Assembly (NCBI RefSeq): GCF_034702125.1
Contig: NC_085869.1
Span: forward strand, 20,596,177-20,660,176
Direction of reading: 5' to 3'
Origin: Engraulis encrasicolus
Lineage: Eukaryota > Chordata > Actinopteri > Clupeiformes > Engraulidae
Length of the DNA: 64,000 bases
Shown: positions 40,085 to 55,202 of the stretch, in pieces
Layout of the letters: every line of letters starts with the position of its first letter
Numbering within the stretch: the first letter of the stretch is position 1
Notes under the pieces: model-generated
What the model saw: the letters and a program-made list of their open reading frames with translations, nothing else
Database searches by the model: none
Told to the model about the DNA's origin: nothing
Translations under genes and position numbers: made by a program

Positions 40085-41635
40085 CTCTTGCTAATTAATT
40101 CATGGCTGCAGCGGGCAAATTGTACGGCGTGTATGGCTGACCCCAAGGGGTTTTAGTCTTAAAAGTCACTCACAAGCCACTCTGTTGGAGTGCTTTTATG
40201 AAGTCTCTCCCCCTCTAAATTGTTCAAAGAAATGCACAATTCCTTATAATGGCTGACAACCTGTGCATAATGGCTGTGAATGTTTCTCTGTTTTTTCCCC
40301 CCCATTATCTTCCCTGAATTGTAATAGCTAGAAATGCCTTTCTCTTTTTGCTGCTCTGTGAAATCCTAATTATAATGTTCTTCACACATAAATTGTGCCA
40401 GATACACCTTAGACACTTTGTGCTGTATAGGAGCGTCAGTAAACAGCACTGTGTAGATAGGTAGGGGTTATAAATCGAGGGGTGGCGCCTCTACTCCATT
40501 TGCAGCTGAAAGGTTCATGAACTTCATCAACCTCGTGAGCACAGTCTTGAGAGGAAAAAAAGGTTATTGCGACCTGTAAATGGGAGGAAAAAAAACGACA
40601 ACACATTCAGAGAAGGTAGACTGTGCAAAATCACCCAAACACGCCTTCCTTCATTCCATTGCTTCTTCAATTCCACATTACTCATTTGAAATGGAGACAT
40701 TTATCCCCATGTAAGAGGAAGCGTAATAACCAAATATAAACGGACATGCAATTCATGTAATTTTACAGACCTATTAGATGTTCAAATCCTATAAAAGCGT
40801 AACGCGCGTCAGGTCTTTAAAACACCATGTTTGTCTCTGGGGCTATACCGCCGCAATTAAGCTGCAGCCCTAGAATTTAAGAGGACCTGCAACATAAATT
40901 GGCTGCCTAGCTGTGACACTAATGTCTGAAGCAATAATGCCCTCTCTTATGCTTCTCCTTTTAGCCACACACATCCTGGGAGAGAAATATGATTTAGTAA
41001 AATAGGATTGGTTAAATTCTAAAAAACCCAGTTCATGGCTATGTAATGGGATTACATACCTTCGCATTAAAATAATCACAAAATGGCTCTTTCTTCTTTA
41101 GCCTCCATCTTATCACCAGAGACAATAAGAGAAGCAAGCATACAGTATACTGGCCAAGACAAATCTCTCTCGTGTCCGACTGTCCTGACCACCGTCCTCT
41201 CCCTGGCTGTGGGGGAAATGAAGCGCATTGCATTGAAATGGAGCTAGTTCCAGTGCTGTACAGCATAGCAATGGCTGGATTTTGTCTTCATGCCACTTAC
41301 AATACAGACGGTCATTTATCTTGAAGTTGAATGACCTGACATTGATTTTGTCACATAAGATCAGTGTCACTATCAGAAAACGTTTGCGTGATAGGTGTAA
41401 CTTCACTCCATCAAGTGCTGAAGGGACCCGTTGACCCCAGATGGAAAGTAGAATCCGCTGCTGTCTATGAGGTGAATATGAAAACAACCAGGGCATACAT
41501 TTCTGATTCCAATTGAGGCCTGCCCAGTGCCATGAACAGACATTTTGGGGGGCTGGTGCTAAAGATGGGGGTGTTGGAGGCATGTGGAACTTCCGGCTGC
41601 CTTATCACGCTATAGAGGCTATATATTATCTCTTG
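40082..41635. other. Unassigned intergenic sequence, candidate conserved block
   Basis: The stretch 40190-40420 is unique and AT-balanced with octamer-like and TAATTATAAT words. It could be a conserved non-coding element. No gene is recognised. Confidence 0.25.
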
Positions 41636-41740
41636 AAGGACAACACCGGAGCAGCACAGATGTAATTCTTTGTGTTTTTTATTCAAGCGCACAACATGAC
41701 AAACGTTTCGATGGTTAGACCATCTTCATCAGAGTCCATT
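41636..41740 (-). mobile_element. Penelope-like terminal fragment with hammerhead-like motif
   Basis: On the minus strand CTGATGA (41732-41726) is followed by a GATGG/CCATC stem with a TCTAA loop, then GAAAC and GTTTGTC. This is the order of a minimal hammerhead ribozyme as found in Penelope-like element terminal repeats. An extra A between CTGATGA and the stem departs from the consensus. The downstream GTGCTGCTCCGGTGTTGTCC resembles the outer arm of the 8841-9014 hairpin. Confidence 0.6.
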
Positions 41741-42667
41741 CCTGCCTCTCTCCCGTCGATGCACCAGATGATAAAGCAGAAGCGCGAGGAACTACCCTTT
41801 TGTTTGAAGATTTAAAGGCTATATACCGTATTATATCTGGACATTATTGTCACATGCTTTTGATCATGAAGCATTTGGAGATTATTATGTCAACATGAAC
41901 ACAGTACATTGTGACAAATACACTTTCAAGAAAGAACTTTTAAGAGGGGCATTATATACCCAGCAAGGCAAAGGGGCAGGTGCTTAAGCACCACCTCATC
42001 CCTATCTGTGCACGCCGGGCCTGCCAGAACATCCCAACTGTGCATAGATTAGAAGGTTTAGCTTCATCCATGACTCTACATACAGGTAAGTAACTCTTCT
42101 AGCTTTGGGGAAAAAACAATTGGTTTGAAGCAAGAATGCCAAAAATAGATCCTGCAATTGAACACTTCACATGACAGAGGGGGGCTGCTTTTCCTAACCA
42201 CCCACTAACCACCAACCACCCTCTGACCACTGGCATCCACTCCACACAGATCCGTTGCGAATCCAGACTGGCATGCACAAACAGGTCTGTCCCATCATTG
42301 TTGTTGGCCATCACCTGCCAGTCAGAATAATGGGGCTCTTCTGTCAGCACTTCTCACGGGAGAAGAACGACTCTGAAGGAACTTTAAATTTCAGCCCATG
42401 CATGGCAGAGATGCTCATTAAAGTCGAGGTGTCATATGAAGGTAGCCTAGAAAACAGCTGATGCAGTGCTCGTCATGAGGGTGTGAAATTTGCGGATTCA
42501 GTCATTAATTTGCATAGAAAATATTTTGTGTGAAGGCTTCCAAATGACTAAGCACTGTGACGTTTCCTGGGTAATTGTTGATTGAAATATAGCGGGCTGC
42601 CAAAAGGATGATTCAACCCCATGCAATCAGTTTAACTTCTGATGAAGTTATTAAAATACGTATATTC
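41741..42667. other. Unassigned intergenic sequence
   Basis: No repeat family or gene is recognised. Confidence 0.35.
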
Positions 42668-42822
42668 TCTTTATTTTGGTCTTTAATGACTTTGTTGATG
42701 ACAGGACAGTTTAAGAGGTGGACAGGAAGCGAGACGGGGAGGGGTCAGCAAATCCGCCGGGAATGGAACCCGGGTCGGCCGCATGGCAGACAAGTGCCCC
42801 ACCGGTTGGCCACGGCAGGGCC
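42668..42822 (-). mobile_element. tRNA-derived SINE, subfamily A
   Basis: On the minus strand CCCTGCCGTGGCCAACCGGT is followed by a GGGCAC element, B-box-like GGGTTCCATTCC and a CTTCCTGTCC body, as in the copy at 46149. Confidence 0.8.
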
Positions 42823-45143
42823 TACATTTTTTTCCTCAATTATGGTCTTATACTTTTCCGCCATCACTGAATGTTCATCAAATACATTGTATTTCCAAGG
42901 GCACCTTCAGAAAGACACTTTGATTCCTTGAAACTGTGACTTCAGAGACTTACACTTTTTTTTTAAACTAACTTTCTTTGTGACACAAAAAGTCATGTCT
43001 CAGCCAACTGTTATGAAACGAACGTCTCTCGTGCTGAAGTGAGCCATCAAACGAAACTTAGACAACCCCTCCTTTGAAGTCTAGGTCACCTTGTAGTCTG
43101 TCAACATGCTGTTTTGGCGGCACATCACTGACAGGGTTCTATGGCGGCAGCTACTGTACTGTGTCTGGCTCTGGCAGCTTCTGACAGACACGGACGTTTC
43201 TCTTTGAGGCTGACCAGTGGACTGTCACGTGGGTGTGACCGTGCTGTCTTTCACCCGTTAGTGAGTTGTGCTTACAATTGTTCATTTTTTATTTTTTTTT
43301 AAAGCCACACTCTCAGATCTAATTCCTGCAGTTTGATCCAGGGTTAGCATGACAGACAGACGATTCGGCCTCAGCCTTCTTCAACGTCTTACTATTGTTC
43401 ACACACTTAATCTTTAAATGTTTTCAATTTCACAATGATTCAATTATTTTTAAAAAATTGCACACTTTAAATGATTGATGGAATGAAAAAAGTAAATCAA
43501 CCACAAAAGGGAGAAATGAGTGAATAAAGGTATATGAACATTGGATGAAAGCAATTAAACAGTCAGATACTTTGCCATGGTGGAAAAAGATAAATAATTC
43601 AAAAAACACAAAATTGTGGTAAGCTCTAAGTGTGTTTTCAAGGAACGCTCTAAGTGTCCTGACAAGACAAGTGGGAGGAATGCTGGGCATGTCAAGATGA
43701 AGATGATAACACAGACACGCATGAGATCAAACCGTTTGTGAACACACTACTGCACAGTACTGTATTCGTACAAAGCAACTTTGGGTATTTTCACAAAATA
43801 CATTACTCTCACAACAGAAGCACACTGTTTTTTGCCCATGGAAATCTTAACACCTTTTTGCCACCTTTTAACACCTTTTGGGTTAATGTGCTGTATTTCA
43901 TTGTGAAGAAATAATGGGTAATGTAATGGCAGTGTTTATACAAATTGTAGACCTATGGTTTTGGAAACCTCTCAGTTAAGGTTTCATAATGATTATGCCT
44001 AATGCATGATACCTAACCTATTTTAGAATGAGCTAATCTAATAAGAGGTAGTTGAAGATTCGAAAACCTAGTTATTAGTTATACAACTGCCTCTTTCTCA
44101 CCAGTCCATAACTGAATCTGCTGCTTGGTTTCAGCTTCAGGCCTTTGAATATGCATAAAAAAAATCTGTTTACATATAAACATGTGGCTAAATAAAACAC
44201 TATTGGGACAGGTGTGTTTTAGAAATGTAAAAAAACCCTCTGGATTTAAAAATATCAGTTAGGGAGCTAAAACTGTGTGTGACGTGTAAACAAATTCCCC
44301 AAATGGATGTGTTTACAAAAATATCCATATGCATGTAAACACAGAGTTAGTTTACCAGGCATTATTCCACATTTGTGTGCATGTGCATGATTTACCTCAC
44401 CCTATTGGAAAAAAATCCGTCTAACCTTGACTCGTGATTTTAAGCACAAAAACAGTGTTCACCGCAATTTTCCGCACAGTAAACCCACCCACCCATCCAC
44501 CCACCGCATGAGTATCTTTTGCCTGCCAGCCAATTATAAATGCATGCAGTTTCTGATTAGAAGATTTATTTAGCTCTAAATGTTGGGAGGAGGGAGAGAA
44601 GAAAAAAAAAACCCCACAAACTACTGCTTCAGCTAAGCAAAGTCATCTGAACATCTTAATGATGTCTTTCCCTCTGGGTGTTTTGGGAAGTAAACAAGAG
44701 CTTTCTTCCCTGTAATGAAGAGAGACTGGACTGTGATGCAAACAAAATACAGAATTTTATAACATTGGTACTGCCATGTAGTGATTTTTATATGAGAGAT
44801 GAAAAAAGATCCTGTCAGTATGGCAAGTTCCACTAACTTTTTGATAGCGGGAGTGGGGGTGCGTGTGCGCGTACTGTATGTAGTACGTGACAGAGACAGA
44901 AGACATTGGAGAGTGCCGGTGTGGGTGTGAGGGCTCCCTTTGCTCAAGGTCTTTTTTCATTATGTCAGCTGGCTGTCCTCTCCGCGGGCCCATTCCTGTG
45001 TTCAACTGACACTCCAAGGAGCGTCTGGTGGGCCTTTCCATACTGCTCAGAGAAAAGAGGCTAAAACGGGTGTTTGAAGGACCATCTCATCCCCCCCAAG
45101 TCTCCCACGCTGCTTGTCAGGGACATACTGCAGAGAAGCTGTT
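42823..45143. other. Unassigned intergenic sequence
   Basis: 2.3 kb with no recognised gene. There is a CCCACCCATCCACCCACC stretch at 44486. Confidence 0.35.
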
Positions 45144-45151
45144 GGTGGTGG

Positions 45152-45306
45152 CAGGGCCGCTGACAGCTTTGGCTGGGCCCAGGACAAAGTCATCTGAAAG
45201 GACACCACACTCAATACATACAATAATGAGACTCCAATTCTGGGCCCCCTCTGTCCCCGGGCCCGCGACAACTGTCCCCATTTGTCCCCCCTTATCGGCT
45301 TCCCTG
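45152..45306. mobile_element. hAT MITE, CAGGG family A
   Basis: The ends are CAGGGCCGCTGACAGCTTTG and TTATCGGCTTCCCTG. A GGTGGTGG duplication flanks it (45144-45151 and 45306-45313, with one base of ambiguity at the right end). It is inverted relative to the copy at 10014. Confidence 0.82.
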
Positions 45307-45321
45307 GTGGTGGTGGCAGTA

Positions 45322-45341
45322 GTGTGTGTGTGTGTGTGTTT

Positions 45342-45414
<73 letters not shown>
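45322..45414. repeat. (GT)n microsatellite
   Basis: About 85 bp of TG with two TTTG interruptions, ending in a short GA run. Confidence 0.97.
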
Positions 45415-46148
45415 TCCTGGTATTACTGTTCTGAGCCACATGCTGTTATTGCTTCATGGGAAGAGTGTGGGCGTGTACTTTGATGTCAACAGCACATATC
45501 TCCAATGAAATTCCAGACACTCCTGGAGCGCAAAGACAGTGAGCACATAGTCAAGTGTATGAGGTGTATGATATGCCCCTAAAACAATAGGACCTGGAGG
45601 ATTCTCCTGAAAGGACAGTCAAATCGAGCCGTGTGCAGTGACTGCAACGGCCCTGTCTGGCTGTTTGCTGGCGTAGTCGTGTTATCCACAACACTGGGCG
45701 CACTTGCAGCAGGATGTGCCTTATAACCGGCTGCATTTGCTCAGGGCTGGAACACAACAAAACGTCTGTCATGCAGATTTGCTCCCTTCTGTGTCCTTAC
45801 CCCCGCCCGCCCGCCCGTCTCCTCGCTCGTGGGCCTTGCAGCCAAGACTCTTTTCCTCTCTCCGAGCTCGAACTCCTGGGCGCTCGCCAGGGCCGCCGAT
45901 TGTCTGTTTCTGGGAGTCGTTCCAAGGCAACAAAGGGAATGTGCCGCTCTCCTTCTTCTTGCCCCCTCTACTACTCTCCTCTCCTCCTCCTCTCCTCTTC
46001 TCATCTCTTCCCTTCTTTTCCTACCATCTCTACAGTGTCCCATATGGTGCATGGGGGGGTCATGAGTTCACTGACACCTCCCATAAGCTGGCCTAAAAGA
46101 CATGGGCCATGCCATAACCTCTTCCTCTCCTCCCCCCCCTTTCTTTAT
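45415..46148. other. Unassigned intergenic sequence
   Basis: C/T-rich at 45950-46020. No gene is recognised. Confidence 0.35.
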
Positions 46149-46322
46149 TAATGCATTTTTATGGGCATTTTAGCCTTTATTCAGATAGGACAGGGAAAGA
46201 AGGACAGGAAACGAGCGGGGAGAGAGAGTCGGGGAAAGATTGGCAAATGACCCAGGCCGGGAATCGAACCCGGGTCAGCCGCATGGTAGACGAGTGCCCT
46301 ACCGGTTGGCCACGGCAGGGGC
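46149..46322 (-). mobile_element. tRNA-derived SINE, subfamily A
   Basis: On the minus strand CCCCTGCCGTGGCCAACCGG is followed by GTAGGGCACTCGTC, B-box GGGTTCGATTCC, a CTCTCTCTCC body and an AATAAAGGCTAAAATGCCC tail. This is the best-preserved member of the subfamily. Confidence 0.87.
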
Positions 46323-46708
46323 AACCCTCAGCTATCACTCAGTGTCCATGAGGACCAGGATGCTGTTGGTTGTGCTGCTCATAGACACTTAGTGGATGTA
46401 ATGATGACTAAATGTATTGATTACTGTAGTTTCATGGAAATGAGATGGAAATGCCTACTACCCTTGAACATCTTTTCAAAGAAAAAAAGCCTACTGTTCA
46501 ATATCACTGCAGTAAATTAGAGTTAAATGCTTAAATGCTGCAATAAAATTGCCTATGCTTCGACATTGACACACTATGAATCAATTGAGCAAAAACTATT
46601 TTTGCTCTTTCACATTCTAGTAATTCATTATGATCTCTGATTTCTGTCATGTCATCTGTAATACTAACCAATTGCAAAATGCTGTATTTTCAATCACCCC
46701 AGTATACC
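46323..46708. other. Unassigned intergenic sequence
   Basis: AT-rich. No gene or repeat is recognised. Confidence 0.35.
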
Positions 46709-46716
46709 CCTGTAAG

Positions 46717-46884
46717 CAGAGGCTCTTCTAGGGTCAGGTGGGGCCCCAAGCGAAAATGCAAAAGAATGAACATTTGAACCAAAATCGCCACTACTGTGGT
46801 GAAGTATGAGCTGTTATTCACTATCTAGAGGCTTGGGGGCCTCAAGCGTCTGCCTGCCTTGCCTGGTGACAAGATGCGCCTCTG
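46717..46884. mobile_element. hAT MITE, CAGAGG family, 8-bp duplication
   Basis: The ends CAGAGGCTCTTC and GATGCGCCTCTG are inverted. CCTGTAAG flanks both sides (46709-46716 and 46885-46892). It is the same family as 59602-59767 in opposite orientation, sharing GGGGCCCCAAGCGAAAATGC. Confidence 0.9.
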
Positions 46885-46892
46885 CCTGTAAG

Positions 46893-48476
46893 ACTACTCA
46901 TCACATGGTGGATTTCAAGCCTTCTTCATTTTTTTGCCGTCGGTGATTCCACAAAAGTGTTCTTAGGAGGAATAAGATCAGTAGTCAGAGCCAGCCAAGA
47001 CAAGCCCACATTGCACTTAGTGCACTTCTCCGTGCCGTGATCCCACTTACAGCTGAGAAAACTCTAAATCTATAGGTTACCATGGATCACAGTGAGCAAA
47101 AACCAGCCTCATACAATGCCTGAGATGTTCAGCAGGATTGATGGCCTCTTCTAAGGACCTCTATCAACACATTTTTCTTCTTCGAGATCCTCCCATTTCT
47201 TTAGCCTAGTTTTTCTTCTCCAAGTACTCCAATCACTGCTAGATAGTTCAGGGCTTGGGCTCATACCCGTCTGCCATGGAGAAGCAACACAACTGATTAA
47301 TGTCAATAGACTAGTAATGCACTGTCAGAGCACTTCAAAGGCATACGCGTGCCTGCAATGTAGATCTTTACCAATCTAACTGTTTGTTGGAACAGCAAAT
47401 TTGATTTTTTTCTCGCTCCCTTTCGCTCCTCTATGCCAGCCCTTTTGTTCAAACTTTGCTCACAAAATGCAGAAAGGAGGAGAGGCCGCTGACAGCTTTA
47501 AATATGAAAGTGCCGCTCTAATCTCCTTTTCAACAAAGATAAAAGGTTAAAACATTTGCCAGGGAACAGCTACTTATGTTTGGCAAACAAGCACTGGCTC
47601 TGCCTGAATGTGGTACAGAGGAAAGCTGGCACACCATGTGCTGTAGATAAGCGAAGAGAGAAAAGCGGACAACATCTAGACAAAAAAATGTCCTTTCAGA
47701 GGGAGAGTGTTTCTTTTTTCGTACGTACAGGACTTCTCTTCTCTATTATCTCTGCTCATAGTTTGAATATTAACCAACTCCCTGGACTCTGATAATGGGA
47801 AGAGAAGGCTGGACTGGTAATCTGGCATACAGGGCATTTTCCCACTGGGCCGACAGTCCTCAGGGGAAGATGCTTTCGTTTTGTTGTTTGTTTCAAAATG
47901 TCTCTTAGAGGCCCACCATTTAGATGGAGAAACAGTGGACTGAGCCCATCATAACTGTTGTATGGGGGTGGGGATGAGGGGCTGGTCTATGCCAAAAATG
48001 CCCGGGCCAGTTTGTGGTCCCAGCCTAGCCCTGGTTAGACTAACACTAGTGACAGGAGCATGGTACTTGGGGAAGGAACTGTTCGATATTAGTGTCAAAT
48101 GAAAGCCCGTTTTTGAAGGATTGAGCTGAAACACACTTATCATCATTAAATAAGCATGTCAAATTCACTGAGCTTGAGCTGTCAATCTAAATCGCTTCCT
48201 GGCACTTTTTTAAAAACATCTGTCAAGATGAAATGATAATGTTTGCGATGCATGTGGAGTCCTAATTATAAAGTCTAATCATCTAAAAATGTTAATTCAG
48301 TCATTTCCATGTGACACATGAGAATGGAATAATAGTTAACTTTCTGAAAGGAAGACTCTGAATTGCAGTGACTAGAAATGATACTACAACAGTTACTGTA
48401 GGCTATATAACCTTGTTCACATGGAATTTGGCCTTTCTTTTTCCAGGAATGAAGGCACATGTTTTTAATGTCTTCT
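46893..48476. other. Unassigned intergenic sequence
   Basis: A fragment at about 47808-47860 (GGCTGGACTGGTAATCTGGC) resembles the end of another hAT family. No gene is recognised. Confidence 0.35.
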
Positions 48477-48603
48477 GGGGTGCATTTCTCGAAAGTGTAA
48501 TTGATAACTACGTTAGTTACCTTGTTGGTTGCAATGCAATTTCCCATTGGGAACAACCCAAGTTGCTAACTGCTAACAACTACGCTTTCGAAAAATGCAC
48601 CCC
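48477..48603. mobile_element. Foldback MITE with GGGGTGCATTTCTCGAAAG arms
   Basis: GGGGTGCATTTCTCGAAAG and CTTTCGAAAAATGCACCCC are inverted ends of a 127-bp palindromic element. Target duplication not resolved. Confidence 0.72.
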
Positions 48604-48957
48604 TGATTTGCTGTTGTGACCTTAATTACAACTGACGAGTATTTCCTTGAAGTCAGATTCAAGCTGTGGCTCTTCATCACACAAATATTAATAACAAGTG
48701 ACCTTTATTTTAACCGGTGAGCATTCTCATCATCAGCACCACGTCAGCCACGCCTCAAGCACAAGACGTCTGATGATTCAAATGTCATAACTGACTCTTT
48801 CAGATGTTGACTCGTCTCTTTCAGAAGAAGACGCTTTTTGAAGGAGGAGAAGGAAGAGAGAGAGAGAGACACTTTAAGATGTGCAAAATAAGGGAATTCT
48901 CTAATGGACCGTCATTAAGACATAACAGCAGATTCAGTGTGGCTTCATGCAGACAGT

Positions 48958-49082
48958 CAGGGCCGCTGACAGCTTTCGCTGGGCCCAGGACAAAGTAATC
49001 TGAATGAGGACCCAATTCTGACCCCCCTGAGTCCCTGGTCCCAGAACCACCTTCCCCTTTGTCCCCCCTGTCGGCTTCCCTG
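48958..49082. mobile_element. hAT MITE, CAGGG family A, 8-bp duplication
   Basis: The ends are CAGGGCCGCTGACAGCTTTC and CCTGTCGGCTTCCCTG, flanked by perfect CAGACAGT duplications (48950-48957 and 49083-49090). At 125 bp it is the shortest copy and has an internal deletion relative to the others. Confidence 0.92.
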
Positions 49083-49090
49083 CAGACAGT

Positions 49091-49620
49091 TAATATAATA
49101 TAACATTTTCAAATTCTTCCATTCCCAGTCTGTTTTAGTGCCTCCACCAGAATTTTTCATTAATCCATGACCAAAAATATTTCATCCTCTCAAGTTTTTT
49201 GAAAAAGGGAAAACAATCGAAGTACTGTAGATTTAATGCAATATGGCGCTGAATGCTTTCCCTTAAACTCTCACTAATTTGGTTTTGCTTCACTGCTTCT
49301 TGTCCTTGCTTCTCGCTTGTAATTGAATGGTCATTTCAGATACTGCTACAGCGTACACCAGAGTGCCCTCTCATCACTCTGCTGCCGAGGCTGCTGATCA
49401 AGTTCTTAAGCCATTCAGGTAATTATTTTCGTACAAAGAGCATTATCTCTCTAATGGCCTCATATATGGGCCAGTTCTGAAAATTAAGAAATGAATTACA
49501 ATACATTTCAAGCGAGTGAAATTCCAAGTTGCCTCTCTTCTTCCTATTCCCCTTACAGCTGCATTGTTTAAAAGAGTAACTGTGTCCTTTGCAGAGACTA
49601 GTTTTAGAACTGTGTTGTTC
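49091..49620. other. Unassigned intergenic sequence
   Basis: No gene or repeat is recognised. Confidence 0.35.
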
Positions 49621-49628
49621 CTCTATAG

Positions 49629-49941
49629 CAGTGATTCTCAAACTTTTACAGACTGAGGACCTCTTTGTCCCCTCAAAAATGTTCAGGGACCATCTGTCAA
49701 CTGAATTTACAGTTGACAGGTGAGGATTTGACACTGATATTTTTGATACAGATCATTTACTTGTATTCACATTACAAGCCATGTGGTGAAATAGAGACTT
49801 CAGCTATATTTAGCTTTTTAATAATGTTACAAATATAGCTTACTGCTGGCTTGTCTTAGAAAAGTAGAAATCCCCCCGCAGACCACCTGAGCTCTGTTGC
49901 GGACTATCAGTGGTCCCCAGACCACACTTTGAGAATCACTG
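49629..49941. mobile_element. hAT MITE with CAGTGATTCTCAAAC ends, 8-bp duplication
   Basis: CAGTGATTCTCAAACTTTT and CACACTTTGAGAATCACTG are inverted ends. Perfect CTCTATAG duplications flank it (49621-49628 and 49942-49949). The ends belong to the CAGTGGTTCTCAA class of hAT elements widespread in vertebrates. Confidence 0.92.
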
Positions 49942-49949
49942 CTCTATAG

Positions 49950-50891
49950 CAACCAAATCCAGAGAACATGGGGCATGGGGTGTGGATGTGTTGATTGGTG
50001 GTGTGTTAATAAGTGCAGCTAATCACTTCATCTGTGATACTGCCCAGCACTTTCTCATTAGAAAACCACTCACCAGCACACAAGCCCGACATAATTGTGT
50101 TTTCAATGAACATCACTGCACTCCTTCCTCTTGATTACTTGTACAACCTGCTGTTATTAGCAGGTAGCGCTTGACCACTGACGGCACAACCTTGGTGCTA
50201 TAGTTCAGTGTATTGCAAGCTGTACATCTTGCATTCACTTTAATCAAAAAACACACACTTGCCAATTCTATTGGTCTATTGTGTAGTTGTTACTTGTTTT
50301 CAAGCATTTTTTGTTGTTGTTGTTGCAGAATTTGGACACTCATGAGTGGGGTTGAGCCAATTAATTCTGAATTTGTACAGCTGACCCGTGGCCCGTGAGC
50401 CCTGTGTGCTTAAAAGACCTTTATGTTTTACATGAAACCTTCCCACTTTGGTCTCTCCAACCCGTCTCCCATCTAACACCATGCAGGGCTGTGGGGCACA
50501 TTGAGACATTATCTGGTCCTTAATGCGAAAAGCACGAAGGGGGATAATCCCTTTATCGCAGCATGGGATGCTCTGTGCATAGATAGCTAGACCCGACTGT
50601 GGGAATCCAGAGATCATTTCAGTGACCTTGAAATTTGTTGTTCTCCTCCTCTTTCCAAAGGCTGGCACCAAAAACCATTCCCATGGACGGCTAAAACTAC
50701 AAGTGCTTTCGTTGGCTTAAAGACAAACTGACATTTTGGCAGGCAACTCTGTGAGAACAAAAAAAGAAACAATAAAATGCATTGTTACATCCACTGAATT
50801 AAACTGGATTAGTTTGCCTCCTCTACAGTAATTTTCCCAGCAACTGGCAGCGTTGTTCAGTTCACATATATTTGATCTGATTGTGGACAAG
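49950..50891. other. Unassigned intergenic sequence
   Basis: No gene or repeat is recognised apart from a short TTGTTGTTG run at about 50310. Confidence 0.35.
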
Positions 50892-51083
<192 letters not shown>

Positions 51084-51136
51084 CTTTCCACACTTTCAGC
51101 ACCATGGACAGTGGCGGCATAAACAGCAGCCATGCT

Positions 51137-51280
51137 CTCCTTTACATTACATTACTACATTACATAACATTTTGTAGACACTTTTTTAACCAAAGACACT
51201 TAGAATCGAGGACATAATCATAACCAATATCACTAGTAGAAATAAACTGCACAGGAAATATACAGAACAACAAGTGCATA
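51137..51280. repeat. Dispersed fish repeat with TTACATTACAT start
   Basis: CTTTACATTACATTACTACA followed by ACTTTTTTAACCAAAGACAC resembles a dispersed fish repeat that I recall as beginning with ACATTACATTTA and AAAGCGACTTA words. Class and boundaries are uncertain. Confidence 0.45.
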
Positions 51281-51718
51281 TGCTAAGTAGGGTTCTTTTG
51301 TGTTGAGTTGAGTATACACACACACACATACACACCAGCTCAAGCATTAGTATAGTAGATATTCACGAAGGAGAAGAGTCTTTACTTGCTTCTCGAAGGC
51401 TGAGGGAGATGTGCCTAGTAGTAGTCTTGCTGTCTCCTTTGCACTGGCCCCTAAATAACAGCACAACACAAATATTGCCACGGGCCTGGGGAGGACTGTG
51501 GCGGCGCATCGCCCTTCTTTTCGATTGCATTTGTCAGGAGGGCTGAGGAATGGGAAACGGCGATGTCGGGGAGTCAGGCGCCGCGCCTTGTCCTTGCTGA
51601 CAGGCGGCGAGATGGAGCGCTGCACCTGACTTGCATGAGAACAGGGGCAGGCCCTCGTCTGCTGGGCTCATGGTAAACACACCACTCCACGTCAATCAGC
51701 CGCACTGCCTCTCTTTCT

Positions 51719-52322
51719 TATGCTCTCTCTCTCGCTCTCGCTCTCTCTCTCACGCCTCTCTGATTCTTTTTCTCTCTTCCATTCCACTCTCTCTCTCATT
51801 CTCTCTTTCTCTCTCTATCTCTCTCACGCCTCTCTGATTCTTTTTTCTCTCTTCCACGCCACTCTCTCTCTCATGCGTTCTCTCTATCTCTCGGATTTCA
51901 TCTCTCTCTCTCTCTCTCTGATTCGTTTTTCTCTCTACCACGCCACTCTCTCTCTCATGCGTTCTCTCTATCTCTCTGATTTCATCTCTCTCTCTCTCTC
52001 TCTCCCACTCTTTCTCTGTCTCTCTCCTGCCTCTTTTTTCTCTCTCTTTCACACCTCTTTGTTTCTCTTTTCCTCCCTCTGGTGTCCTTGTCTGTTTCTC
52101 GCTCCCTGCAGTCTCCCTCTACCTCCTTCTTTCTAGCTCGTTTTTTTCTAGCTCACTTGCTCTCTCTCTCTCTCTCTCTTGCCTCTCTGTCTGGTTCTGT
52201 CTTCCTCTCTCGCCCCTCTGTCTCTCTCTCTTTCTCTTGCCGCTCTCTCTTTCTCGCCTATCTCTCTCTCTTTCTCTTGCCTCTCTCTCTCTCTTTCTCT
52301 TCTCTCTCTCTCTCTCTCTCTC
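51719..52322. repeat. CT-rich tract with embedded minisatellite, about 600 bp
   Basis: Within the CT background, CACGCCTCTCTGATTC and CCACGCCACTCTCTCTCTCA then GCGTTCTCTCTATCTC recur about every 90 bp (51749-52000). Open frames are artefacts. Confidence 0.92.
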
Positions 52323-54950
<2,628 letters not shown>

Positions 54951-54958
54951 GCTGAGAG

Positions 54959-55118
54959 CAGGGAAGCCGACAGGGGGGACAAAGGGGTCAGTTGTCCCGG
55001 GCCCAGGGAGAAAGGGGGCCCAGATTTGGGTCCTCATTATATTATACTGTATGTATTGGGTCGGGTGCCCTTTTAGTTGATTTTATCCCGGGCCTGGCAA
55101 AAGCTGTCAGCGGCCTAG
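54959..55118. mobile_element. hAT MITE, CAGGG family A, 8-bp duplication
   Basis: It begins CAGGGAAGCCGACAGGGGGG and ends GCTGTCAGCGGCCTA (terminal CCCTG eroded). GCTGAGAG flanks both sides (54951-54958 and 55119-55126). It is nearly colinear with the copy at 10014. Confidence 0.88.
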
Positions 55119-55202
55119 GCTGAGAGACCACAGGACTCGGAAAAGGTATTCCTCTCTTCATCTGCATAAATGACTTGACCCCCTAAGCCCCCCACATTTG
55201 GG

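Noticed and set aside
39438..40098. Overlapping frames of 110-190 codons on both strands
   Set aside because: They follow CTGC/CTG and GA repeats and have no family signature.
46149..46322. tRNA gene on the minus strand
   Set aside because: The A-box- and B-box-like motifs belong to a SINE with several copies here. No full cloverleaf is apparent.
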